Shown here: in pieces, positions 8,474-15,236 of the stretch
Numbering within the stretch: the stretch's first letter is position 1
How the letters are laid out: each line of letters starts with the position of its first letter
From: Avoscillospira sp045579045
GTDB lineage: Bacteria; Bacillota; Clostridia; Oscillospirales; Oscillospiraceae
Assembly (NCBI GenBank): GCA_045579045.1
Contig: JAZNLL010000076.1
Coordinates: forward strand, 1-64,000
DNA length: 64,000 nucleotides
Direction: 5' to 3'
Position numbers and translations under genes: made by a program
Notes under the pieces: generated by a model
Database searches by the model: none
Seen by the model: only the letters and a program-made list of their open reading frames with translations
What the model was told of the DNA's origin: nothing

Positions 8474-9097
8474 TCATTCTCCTGTGACGATCTTGCCGTT
8501 TTTGGTCTTCAGTGTGCCGGTGGTCATAGCAAGGCTCTGGCTCTCGTCGGAAGCGGCAAAGACTGCATCCTCCACCACCAGCTCATAGGCATCTCCCACT
8601 CTGGCACTGCCCCGCAGACGAAACCGCAGCCGCAGAAGGACATTGTCCTCTTCTGCCAGCAAGTTCCGATGGAAGGCATATTTACCGCCGGTCATATCCA
8701 GATACATAATGTTAATGAGGCCGCTTTCATTGCTTTTTGGCACATTACAGCTCCAATCCGGCAGCTGTCTGTTCTCGTCACCGGTAATGAACACATTTCC
8801 TTCTTCCACACCGAGAAATTCCAGACAGGAAGCATCAAAGGCAATACTCATACTGGCTGCCGGGTAGATAGCTTCTCCCAAATCGGAAATCGACACATCC
8901 AGTACAAATTCTCCACCTTGGGACAGACTGATCTTCTGCGGTGTTTCCACTTCCAGAACAGGCTGTCCAAAGGTAATCTCATTGGGAATCAGCAGAAAAT
9001 ATGCCAGTAAGCAAGCCGCTGCCAGAATCACACCAATGCCGACGATCCACGGCCACTTTTTCCGTTTTTTCTTTGGTGCTTCAAATTTTCCTCTCAT
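8474..9097 (-). CDS. Membrane-anchored cohesin-like protein
   Basis: A 207-residue protein: short basic cytoplasmic tail (MRGKFEAPKKKRKKW), one transmembrane helix (about 15-35), then an extracellular beta-sandwich of about 150 residues. Its opening (VSLSQGGEFVLDVSISDLGEAIYPAASMSIAFDASCLEFLGV-type pattern, residues about 48-90) and its LLRLRFRLRGSARVGD strand follow cohesin family layout. Cohesins bind dockerins with calcium-dependent high affinity. The neighbouring gene product ends in a dockerin, so this protein could tether it to the cell. AAGGAG is 7 bp before the ATG. Cohesin assignment is by eye; the family is divergent. Confidence 0.72.
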   Translation of the reverse strand: MRGKFEAPKKKRKKWPWIVGIGVILAAACLLAYFLLIPNEITFGQPVLEVETPQKISLSQGGEFVLDVSISDLGEAIYPAASMSIAFDASCLEFLGVEEGNVFITGDENRQLPDWSCNVPKSNESGLINIMYLDMTGGKYAFHRNLLAEEDNVLLRLRFRLRGSARVGDAYELVVEDAVFAASDESQSLAMTTGTLKTKNGKIVTGE

Positions 9098-9116
9098 GGA
9101 ACTTCTCCTTTACAAA

Positions 9117-9137
9117 GGAGAGGGCTGAGCCCTCTCC
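9117..9137 (-). terminator. Intra-operon hairpin, possible partial terminator
   Basis: Perfect 9-bp stem GGAGAGGGC / GCCCTCTCC with a 3-nt loop, followed on the minus strand by TTTG. It lies between the dockerin gene and the cohesin gene and could reduce transcription into the membrane-protein genes. Confidence 0.5.
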
Positions 9138-9143
9138 ATCTAA

Positions 9144-11957
9144 TTACTGCTTGGTGCTGATGGTTGCAGCTTTGGTCACAACGCCGTAGTCAGAACCATC
9201 CACAAAGGCTTCCACGATACCAAGGGCATCGAAGGTGTTGATCCGGCTGTCGCCGTTGACATTGAGGGTCAAAATCTGCAAATCGGAAGGCTCACCGCTC
9301 TTGCGGAGCCATGCGTCCACGGCTGCCAGTGCATCCTGTGCATTGATCACGCCATCGGCATTGCTGTCACCAAAGGTGATGGTCTCCCCTGCTTCATTTG
9401 CAATAGTGAAATTCTCTTCCTTTACAAATTCCTCCATGGCAATAGCAGTATCCACCAAAGCCACAAAGGTGGCGACACCGGATTTTTCGGAAATTTCCTT
9501 GCTGTAGCGGAAGGCAATCTCCTTGTCGCCCTGCTTGAAGGTCAGCTTGCTGTCGGCTTCCACGCCGGTAATGGCGACTGCCACAGCTTTCTTGGTGGAG
9601 GGGATCAGATCCACATCGTCACCTTCATAGAGACAGACTGCACTGTAGGAAATGCCCTTTACTATGCTGACGGTTCCCTGTGCAATGGCGGTATCCACCA
9701 CGACCATATCGTCAGTTTCCGAAGACCGCTTGGCAGACATGCCGGTAATGGCAAAGCCCAGATTGGTTCCGGCCTTGGCATCCCTTGCCTCCATGGAAAT
9801 AGTCACCAGTTCCGCAGGGCTTTCCGTGCCGCTGACAGTCAGATCACTGTAATTGTTGGCATCAAAATAGACCACGCGAAGCTTGCCGGTTTCCGCTTCC
9901 AGATTGTAAGTCAAGTCGCCGCCGGAGAGTCTGCTGCTGGGAGCGATGGCTGTCACACTGACGCCGTTGGGGATTGAAACGATAAAATCAAGGAGCTTAT
10001 AGCCGGCTTCGTTTTCCCAACCGGTGACGCTGACCACACCGTTGAAGCTGTCACCCTCGTTGATTTCCGCAGGCAAGCCCAAAGAAGCGGTCATCTTGCC
10101 CAGAACAGGTTTTTCGGTAGGCTCATCGGTAGGCTCGTCAGTGGGTTCGTCGGGTGTTGTTGCTGCATCAAAGGTCACATCACTGTAATCAAACAGTGCA
10201 GTTTTTCCGGTGTGCAGGCGGTCATAGGCCACCAGTGCATAGCAAGCCTGATCGGTACCCATGGCATTGCTGCCTGCACCGATGATGTGCTGGAACATAG
10301 CTTCCTCCGGCAGATAGTGGGCGAGGAGACCGTCCACAACAGAGCTTCCGTTCTTGATAAACCGGCTGTCCGTATCGGGGTCAATGCCCCAAGTGGTGCA
10401 GGCAACGATGACCCAAGCACAGCTTTCGGCACATTCGCTGCCGCCGGATTCAAATCTGCCGTTGTCATGCTGCATAGCAGACAGACACGCAAAGGCTTCA
10501 CTGCAAGCTTCAGCCACTGCCGTCTGATTTCTGTAGGGATAAAGAGCTGCCAGAGCCATGCCGGTCACATCGGGATCGGAGGCATAGGTCGTATTCGCCA
10601 TCAAAGACCAGCCGCCATCATCATGCTGCAGAGAAAGAATACTGTCCACACACTGCTGACGGATGGTGGTATCGGTGGTGGCATAATTGTTGGAATCCAA
10701 TGCGAGCAATGCCCAGATGGTACCGTTGATACCCTGCTTCTTGATCCATGTAAAATCCTCAAAGGGTGCGATCAGATTGTAATTACCCACAGAGGTGGCG
10801 TTCTTGCCAATGGCAGACAGTGCCACGATCAGTCGGGAGTTATCTGTGGATTTGCTTTTGTGCAGAGCACCGTTCAAATTCACAGAAGCAGCTGTTTCAT
10901 TGACCGTGTTTACAATGCGGTCATAGTAATCGGCAAAATAGGAACTGTCCTTTGCATAGTAGCCGCCGCGAGCCAAAGAGAACACTGTCCACTCACCGGC
11001 AGTAGTACCAAAGACAGGAGCGGTGACAGTATTTGCCAGCTGAGCCATGGTGGCATTGAGAACAGTGCTGACACTCTGGGGCTGACGGGGTACTTCCGTT
11101 GCCTTGGCAGTCACCGCCACCTCTGCATAGGCAGGGGCAGAAACGATGGAATCGGGATACTCCATGCCGTAACCGCCATCGCACCACAGATACCATGCAC
11201 CAGCACTAGGGAAGGTGATTTCCGCACAGCCGCTGCCATCGGTCACAACGGAGCCTGCTGCATTGCCATAGGAAGTGCCGTAATAAACAGTGTAATCAGC
11301 TTCGTCAAAGATCATTGCACCGCTGCCCATGCCGGAATAGGATCTGACCAGCTTCACAGGAAGTGCCGTACCTTCCTCTGCTGCATAGTTATGGGTAAAA
11401 GTTCCGTTTTCATCGGCAAAAAAGTGGAAGCCATAGTTGGAATCCTGGAAAAAATCCCAGCTGGAGAAGCTGGCAATATCCAGATAATCTCCGGCTTCCA
11501 GTACGATCTGATCGGAGGTAGCGCCCCAACCCTCACCGGCCAGAGGATACTCGCCGTTGAGATAATAGTTGAGGTTCTCGTCAAAACCGAAGATGCCGCC
11601 CTGGAAGTAGGAGCTGCCCGGTGCGCCGGTAAAGGTCACATCGCTCCAGTCACCGCCATAGATATTCTCATGGGCATAGATGACCAGCTGCAAAGCGGTA
11701 ACTTCATAAATGCCGTCGCCGTTTTCGTCATACCAATATTCACTCAGACCGTAAGCGTCCAAATCGATACCTGCAACAGCATCCAGAGATACGGGTATGT
11801 ATGCGATAGCAGTGCCGAGAGCACTGTTAATATACTGCCCGTCATAACTGACAGAGATATAAACCTGATTACCGGTATTCGCCATTGCCGCAGGCATCAT
11901 GCCAAATACCAAAACCACCGCCAGCAGCAGGCTGATGATTTTTTTCATTGTTTTCAT
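9144..11957 (-). CDS. Secreted multidomain protein: DUF4430-like, alpha/alpha barrel, cohesin-like, dockerin
   Basis: A 937-residue exported protein. A signal peptide (1-26, ending AMA) is followed by a DUF4430-like beta region (about 30-165; GIFGFDENLNYYLNGEYPL). Further beta structure runs to about 290. An alpha/alpha barrel (about 300-590) carries prenyltransferase/squalene-cyclase-type repeats (SLQHDDGGWSL near 442, MQHDNGRFESGG near 495). A Thr/Pro/Glu linker sits at about 602-620, a cohesin-like sandwich at about 625-790, and a C-terminal dockerin at about 862-922 with loops DSNADGVINAQD and NVNGDSRINTFD. Barrel plus DUF4430 are the two folds of intrinsic factor and transcobalamin, here in reversed order. 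I see no DxDD cyclase motif, so binding rather than catalysis is likely. Start supported by AAGGA 9 bp upstream. Two riboswitch-like elements precede the operon. Confidence 0.82.
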   Translation of the reverse strand: MKTMKKIISLLLAVVLVFGMMPAAMANTGNQVYISVSYDGQYINSALGTAIAYIPVSLDAVAGIDLDAYGLSEYWYDENGDGIYEVTALQLVIYAHENIYGGDWSDVTFTGAPGSSYFQGGIFGFDENLNYYLNGEYPLAGEGWGATSDQIVLEAGDYLDIASFSSWDFFQDSNYGFHFFADENGTFTHNYAAEEGTALPVKLVRSYSGMGSGAMIFDEADYTVYYGTSYGNAAGSVVTDGSGCAEITFPSAGAWYLWCDGGYGMEYPDSIVSAPAYAEVAVTAKATEVPRQPQSVSTVLNATMAQLANTVTAPVFGTTAGEWTVFSLARGGYYAKDSSYFADYYDRIVNTVNETAASVNLNGALHKSKSTDNSRLIVALSAIGKNATSVGNYNLIAPFEDFTWIKKQGINGTIWALLALDSNNYATTDTTIRQQCVDSILSLQHDDGGWSLMANTTYASDPDVTGMALAALYPYRNQTAVAEACSEAFACLSAMQHDNGRFESGGSECAESCAWVIVACTTWGIDPDTDSRFIKNGSSVVDGLLAHYLPEEAMFQHIIGAGSNAMGTDQACYALVAYDRLHTGKTALFDYSDVTFDAATTPDEPTDEPTDEPTEKPVLGKMTASLGLPAEINEGDSFNGVVSVTGWENEAGYKLLDFIVSIPNGVSVTAIAPSSRLSGGDLTYNLEAETGKLRVVYFDANNYSDLTVSGTESPAELVTISMEARDAKAGTNLGFAITGMSAKRSSETDDMVVVDTAIAQGTVSIVKGISYSAVCLYEGDDVDLIPSTKKAVAVAITGVEADSKLTFKQGDKEIAFRYSKEISEKSGVATFVALVDTAIAMEEFVKEENFTIANEAGETITFGDSNADGVINAQDALAAVDAWLRKSGEPSDLQILTLNVNGDSRINTFDALGIVEAFVDGSDYGVVTKAATISTKQ

Positions 11958-11979
11958 GAAATTCGTTCCTTTCTGAACT

Positions 11980-12174
11980 TTATTTGGGAGATTTCTTCTC
12001 TTTGGGAACTTTTAAGCCAGCGGATTCCAATGCTCTGGGCCACGGTCCAAGATAGGCTTTGATCTGGGCGCAGGCAACATCATCGAAGTCCTTTTTGGTG
12101 GGAAGCCTTCCCAGCTCTTCCCGTTTCTGTCTCAGAAGGTTCTCCGCCCAGGCCTTCTTCTCTTCAGGTGTCAC
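11980..12174 (-). CDS. Small HNH_repeat (homing-endonuclease-associated repeat) protein
   Basis: About 64 residues with one helical unit, LGRLPTKKDFDDVACAQIK..LGPWPRALESAGL. This matches the layout of the homing-endonuclease-associated repeat (a DNA-binding helical module), but no HNH nuclease domain follows. The GTG at 12174 is 7-8 bp from GGAGG and is preferred. The ATG at 12180 abuts the ribosome site. A longer frame to 12324 would run through the terminator and aptamer and is rejected. It is the first gene after the second riboswitch terminator, 22 bp before the big secreted protein. Its role in a vitamin operon is unclear: leader peptide, regulator or relic. Confidence 0.6.
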   Translation of the reverse strand: MTPEEKKAWAENLLRQKREELGRLPTKKDFDDVACAQIKAYLGPWPRALESAGLKVPKEKKSPK

Positions 12175-12211
12175 TTGCATCCCTCCTTTTGGTTGATTGC
12201 TCCCCGATAAC

Positions 12212-12256
12212 AAAAAATGCAGCCGCTGTCCGCATTGGGGACAAGCTCGGCTGCAC
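12212..12256 (-). terminator. Intrinsic terminator after second aptamer
   Basis: On the minus strand, TGCAGCCG (12249-12256) pairs with CGGCTGCA (12218-12225) with an inner GTCC/GGAC pairing, followed by TTTTTT (12212-12217). It lies between aptamer 2 and the first gene, as expected for transcriptional control. Confidence 0.82.
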
Positions 12257-12274
12257 ACTCCTGTCAAAGCATGG

Positions 12275-12372
12275 GGAACCAAACGATCCGGCAGGCTCTC
12301 TGACTGATGGCGTTTGCCAAACACAGCAATGGACGGTTGTTTCGGATTTGCACCGAATCACCTGTTCGTATC
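12275..12372 (-). ncRNA. Second, diverged cobalamin-like riboswitch aptamer
   Basis: Minus-strand reading gives GGTGCAAATCCGAAACAACC, then CATTGCTGTG in the place of the B12 box, and CAGTCAGAGAGCCTGCC, close to the conserved 3' segment AGTCAGGAGACCTGCC. Order and spacing match a compact cobalamin-class aptamer, but the B12 box is altered and the 5' arm is short. A separate hairpin (12392-12440, outer stem TGACCGCCG/CGGCGGTCA) lies just upstream and may belong to it. It is followed by its own terminator. Confidence 0.6.
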
Positions 12373-12391
12373 GGTTATTTACATAGTATTG

Positions 12392-12440
12392 TGACCGCCG
12401 TCGGTACCATGGAGAGGGGGACTTCCCCATGCGGCGGTCA
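12392..12440 (-). other. Long inter-aptamer hairpin
   Basis: Perfect 9-bp outer stem TGACCGCCG / CGGCGGTCA encloses an inner GGGGAAGTCCCC-type fold and CATGG/CCATG pairing. It sits between terminator 1 and aptamer 2. It may be an extended peripheral stem of aptamer 2 or a spacer that insulates the two folds. Confidence 0.55.
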
Positions 12441-12444
12441 CAGC

Positions 12445-12478
12445 AAAAAAGCTGCAGCACCCATAAGGATGCTGCAGC
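12445..12478 (-). terminator. Intrinsic terminator of the first cobalamin riboswitch
   Basis: Perfect stem GCTGCAGCATCC / GGGTGCTGCAGC (loop TTAT region) followed on the minus strand by TTTTTT at 12445-12450. It is placed about 60 nt after the aptamer, as in an OFF switch. Confidence 0.92.
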
Positions 12479-12537
12479 CGTTTTCCCGCAACAAAGAATA
12501 CCAAAAGCCGTACTTGCAGCTTTGGTATGACTCCCTT

Positions 12538-12719
12538 TTGAGCAGTTCTCCTGACTTGCGAATCTTCAGCTCTGTGCGGCCTTCTCGGATTTCTCCAATG
12601 ACCGGCTTTCGCCTTGCACAAAGCCTCCACGCTTACAGTGGCGGTACCGTCCGGGATTTCCACCCGGTTTTCTATTCTCCTACGGGGCTGTTACCACCGC
12701 CGCAGGCACTCAAAGGTTC
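12538..12719 (-). ncRNA. Cobalamin riboswitch
   Basis: Minus-strand sequence carries the hallmark blocks in order: GAGTGCC near the 5' end, GGTGGAAATCCCGGACGG, the exact B12 box GCCACTG (12636-12642) followed by TAAG, and the 3' block AAGTCAGGAGAACTGCT (about 12542-12558). It binds adenosylcobalamin or a related corrinoid, and with the terminator at 12445-12478 should shut off the downstream operon when corrinoid is plentiful. It defines the operon's likely substrate. The aptamer class is secure; which corrinoid form it prefers cannot be told by eye. Confidence 0.93.
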
Positions 12720-12737
12720 TATTTACTTTGCTCTATA

Positions 12738-12766
12738 AGGATACCACCAAACATTATGTTTGTCAA
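12738..12766 (-). promoter_or_regulatory. Promoter of the corrinoid-uptake operon
   Basis: Minus-strand TTGACA (12761-12766), 17 bp, TATCCT (12738-12743), about 20 bp upstream of the riboswitch. An overlapping TATAGA gives an alternative -10. Confidence 0.75.
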
Positions 12767-12888
12767 TGGACAAAGGTGATGTCCAGCCAATATAGAACTT
12801 CACCACACAGGCTCCACCAACACTAAGTCACAGAAATCAGCAGGTACAAAACGCCAAGCCAATCGAAGCCAACAGCCCCGCCAGTAGG

Positions 12889-12939
12889 TTTGCTAAAATG
12901 AGCATCTTCCCCGTACCGCAACTGTCCATTTTAGCAACA
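12889..12939 (+). repeat. Fragment of the 225-bp repeat family
   Basis: TTTGCTAAAATGAGCATC (12889-12906) matches the 3' part of the 225-bp repeats (TTGCTATAATGAGCATC). TCCATTTTAGCAACA (12925-12939) matches their 5' end. These are pieces of degenerate extra copies abutting copy A. Confidence 0.5.
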
Positions 12940-12966
12940 GGCCTCTATCTCACCTATGATTAATAC

Positions 12967-13191
12967 CCATTTTAGCAACAAATTTTGGTGGTTAAGGGGC
13001 TGGTTTTGAGTGTTGGCGGTGGGGTAATCGGTCTTATAAGCCTCCTCCGCCCCTCTAAAGTCGGTTTTGGGCGGTAAAAATGGCCGTATGGATTTCCTTA
13101 TCATGTCGGCTGTGGCAGGCATTTTAGCCAGTCCCGTCATCTTTGTTTTTTTGCTATAATGAGCATCAACGCCTCAGCTCCACCATTCATT
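12967..13191 (+). repeat. 225-bp direct repeat, copy A (left flank of glycan island)
   Basis: Runs from CCATTTTAGCAACA to CTCCACCATTCATT. It aligns without net length change to 20807-21031, at roughly 70 percent identity by eye. Conserved blocks include GGTAAAAATGG, GGATTTCCTT, ATTTTAGCCAGTC, TTGCTATAATGAGCAT and the ssrA-tail-like end. No credible reading frame is seen. With its neighbouring fragments and hairpins it fills the gene-free stretch between the corrinoid promoter and the AraC gene. Confidence 0.75.
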
Positions 13192-13218
13192 CCTGCGTCC
13201 TGCGGGAAATTAACAAGA

Positions 13219-13254
13219 GCGTCACATGAGCAAGATTTCCTTGCTATGTGGCGC
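13219..13254 (+). terminator. Hairpin following repeat copy A
   Basis: Stem GCGTCACAT..GAGCAAG pairs with CTTGCT..ATGTGGCGC (arms 13219-13234 and 13240-13254), then TTTCGTTTG. No gene reads into it from the left, so it may belong to the repeat itself. Confidence 0.6.
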
Positions 13255-13435
13255 TTTCGTTTGTTCCGGCTAGGTTCGCCATAGATTTGGAAAGTTTTCT
13301 TTTGGTCCAAAATAGCAGCCGAGACTCAGCGCCACTCCCCTGTTACTTAGCCTGTTAGAATTCTCTCAACAAATCTAGCAACAAAATTACCCGTTTAAAT
13401 TCTATCGTACATAAATAAACAATAAATTAGTTATA

Positions 13436-13479
13436 AAAGATAACCCTTGGCTGAGCAATGCTTGCCAAGGGTTATCTTT
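13436..13479 (+). terminator. Bidirectional hairpin upstream of the AraC gene
   Basis: Perfect 16-bp stem: AAAGATAACCCTTGGC (13436-13451) and its complement (13464-13479), loop TGAGCAATGCTT, T-rich on both sides. The loop closely resembles that of the ssrA terminator (TAAGCATTGCCT). The AT-rich stretch 13260-13435 shows nothing else I can name. Confidence 0.8.
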
Positions 13480-13604
13480 GTTTATTCTTCCCGAGATCGT
13501 TATAGGGCAGTGCATTCAGCTTTAAATACAAATTGAACATCACCTTGAAAAAGAGCCACTTCCGTTCTATAATGAAAACGATACTTTTGCAAGGGGGTGT
13601 TCTC

Positions 13605-14450
13605 GTGGAGATTTATCGCAAACAGGATTTGATTATTGCAGGTAATTCCATTGGCATCAAACATGATTTGAACTGTCATGATTGGCCCACCCATCTGCAT
13701 GATTATATCGAGATCGTTTACATCTCCGAAGGGGAAGCTGTACAGGAGATCGACGGTATTTCCTATCCTGTCAGACGGGGCGATATGCTTTTTATCAACC
13801 AGGGAGCAACCCACGCATTCCGTTCGGAAGGCGGCTTTTCTCACTATGAGGTATTTTTCTCCCCTCAGATTTTGGAATCAGATGCGTTGACAGAGGAGAA
13901 TATCCTTGCACTGCTTTCCCTTTCTGTTTTCGACCGTATGCGGAAGGACCGTGACGGCGGTGTTGTTCACTTCCATGGGGAAGACCGGCAGGAAATCGAG
14001 TTTATCCTTGCTGCCATTCTCCGGGAGAGAGCACTGACTTACGAAAACGCAAAGAGCGTGATTGAGAACTATTTTAGCATTCTTCTGACAAAAATGCTCC
14101 GTAATGCAGAGTCAAGTGTTGCGCTGTCTGCTGACATTTTGGACAGTCTCCGTGCTCATATCGATGAGCACCCAGAGGGAAAATATTCGCTATCCGAACT
14201 TGCCGCCAAATGTTTTTATCACCCTGCTTATTTTTCCCGAACATTCAAAAGCAGATTTGGTCTCTCCCCGATTGAATATGTCCGTTCCAGGCGGATCTCC
14301 CGGGCAGCAGAACTTCTGACTTCCACCGATTTGTCTGTGGAGGCAATTATGGCACAGATCGGCTTTTCCGATCGCAGCACCTTCTATCAGGCATTCGCCA
14401 AAGTCCATGGCATGACCCCTGCCCAATACCGCCGGGAGAACAAGAAGTAA
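13605..14450 (+). CDS. AraC-family transcriptional regulator
   Basis: A 281-residue cytosolic regulator. An N-terminal cupin sensor domain (about 1-140; HDWPTHLHDYIEIVYISEGE, VRRGDMLFINQGATHAF) is followed by a C-terminal pair of helix-turn-helix units (about 185-280; LSELAAKCFYHPAYFSRTFK, then VEAIMAQIGFSDRSTFYQAF and GMTPAQYR). The GTG at 13605 is chosen because AAGGGGG lies 7 bp upstream; an ATG at 13572 is embedded in a TATAATG string and lacks a ribosome site. It precedes and is co-directional with the hydrolase genes, so it likely activates them on sensing a sugar. A perfect inverted repeat between it and the next gene is a candidate operator or terminator. Confidence 0.93.
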   Translation: MEIYRKQDLIIAGNSIGIKHDLNCHDWPTHLHDYIEIVYISEGEAVQEIDGISYPVRRGDMLFINQGATHAFRSEGGFSHYEVFFSPQILESDALTEENILALLSLSVFDRMRKDRDGGVVHFHGEDRQEIEFILAAILRERALTYENAKSVIENYFSILLTKMLRNAESSVALSADILDSLRAHIDEHPEGKYSLSELAAKCFYHPAYFSRTFKSRFGLSPIEYVRSRRISRAAELLTSTDLSVEAIMAQIGFSDRSTFYQAFAKVHGMTPAQYRRENKK

Positions 14451-14494
14451 AAATTCCCTACATCCAAGTAAAATACCAATATTGTGATCGTGTC

Positions 14495-14534
14495 TGCCGC
14501 CATTTATAATCGTAGTAGATTATAAATGGCGGCA
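14495..14534 (+). promoter_or_regulatory. Perfect 17-bp inverted repeat between regulator and hydrolase genes
   Basis: TGCCGCCATTTATAATC (14495-14511), spacer GTAGTA, exact complement (14518-14534), then GGTGTTTTTT just before the ATG at 14545. It could be a terminator of the regulator gene, a protein operator, or both. Its right arm contains TTATAA, and the stem base lies where the next gene's ribosome site should be. Confidence 0.7.
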
Positions 14535-14544
14535 GGTGTTTTTT

Positions 14545-15231
14545 ATGAAAAATACTATTTCTGAAAACGAAAAGAAGAATACCGTCCGTGCCGAAAACCA
14601 AGTCAAGAACGACTTTCGTTTTACAACGGAGGGTTCCGGAAAAACCAAAATTCTGTTTATCGGCAATTCCATCACTCGTCACGGACCCGCTCCCGAAATC
14701 GGATGGTTCGGTGATTATGGGATGGCAGCATCAAGCAAAGAAAAAGACTATGTCCATGTGACTGCTTCCCTGTTGGATGAACCTCTTGGCGGTATTACCA
14801 TCGGCATTGCACAGCTTTCCGATTGGGAGCGCAATTATGCGGAAGAGGATATCCTTCCCCGTCTTTACCAAAAGGCACATACATTCAATGCGGATATCGT
14901 CATCGTGCGCATCGGGGAAAACATGGCACCGGATGCAGCACCTGCTTCCCGTCCTTACTTTGAGGAAATGATCCGGTTCTGTGCCCACAACGCTCACACT
15001 GTGGTGGTAACCAACAGCTTCTGGCGCAATGATGCCAGAGGCAAGATGCTGCAGGAGCTTGCACAGGATAACGGCTATGTGTTCTGTTCCCTTTCCGGTC
15101 TCGAAAATGACCGCCGCAACATGGCTCTGGATGAATACGAACACCGGGGTGTTGCCGGTCATCCCAGCGACTTGGGCATGAAGGAAATTGCTAAACGAAT
15201 CACCAAGTGTATTTTAGAAAGAGAGGCATAA
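14545..15231 (+). CDS. SGNH/GDSL-type hydrolase (putative carbohydrate esterase)
   Basis: A 228-residue soluble protein without a signal peptide. Block I reads ILFIGNSITRHGPAPEIGW, with Ser in GNSIT rather than GDS. The block III-like stretch IVIVRIGENMA has Gly and a Glu-Asn in place of GxND, and a C-terminal HPSDLGM provides the Asp-x-x-His-type end (here HPSD). Related intracellular SGNH proteins remove acyl groups from sugars. The altered blocks make the exact reaction uncertain. It starts 11 bp after the 17-bp inverted repeat with a weak ribosome site, suggesting translation depends on how that hairpin folds, and ends 5 bp before the GH28-like gene. Confidence 0.8.
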   Translation: MKNTISENEKKNTVRAENQVKNDFRFTTEGSGKTKILFIGNSITRHGPAPEIGWFGDYGMAASSKEKDYVHVTASLLDEPLGGITIGIAQLSDWERNYAEEDILPRLYQKAHTFNADIVIVRIGENMAPDAAPASRPYFEEMIRFCAHNAHTVVVTNSFWRNDARGKMLQELAQDNGYVFCSLSGLENDRRNMALDEYEHRGVAGHPSDLGMKEIAKRITKCILEREA

Positions 15232-15236
15232 GCGAT

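Noticed and set aside
9144..11957. Squalene-hopene or terpene cyclase function for the barrel protein
   Set aside because: The QxxDGGW-type repeats are only partial and no DxDD acid motif is seen; the protein is secreted and carries a dockerin.
10212..12062. 616-codon open frame on the plus strand opposite the dockerin protein
   Set aside because: It is antisense to a gene with signal peptide, ordered domains and a ribosome site; composition (Cys/His/Gly-rich, no motif) is that of a codon-bias shadow.
11980..12324. Longer 114-residue version of the HNH_repeat protein with a CxxC motif
   Set aside because: The extension is read from the second aptamer and terminator, which are structural RNA; the ribosome site supports the GTG at 12174.
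13178..13191. CTCCACCA motifs at 3711, 13178 and 21016 as tRNA 3' ends
   Set aside because: No T-loop (GTTCGAAT-type) or pairing acceptor strand lies upstream; they match the tmRNA tail and its flank instead.
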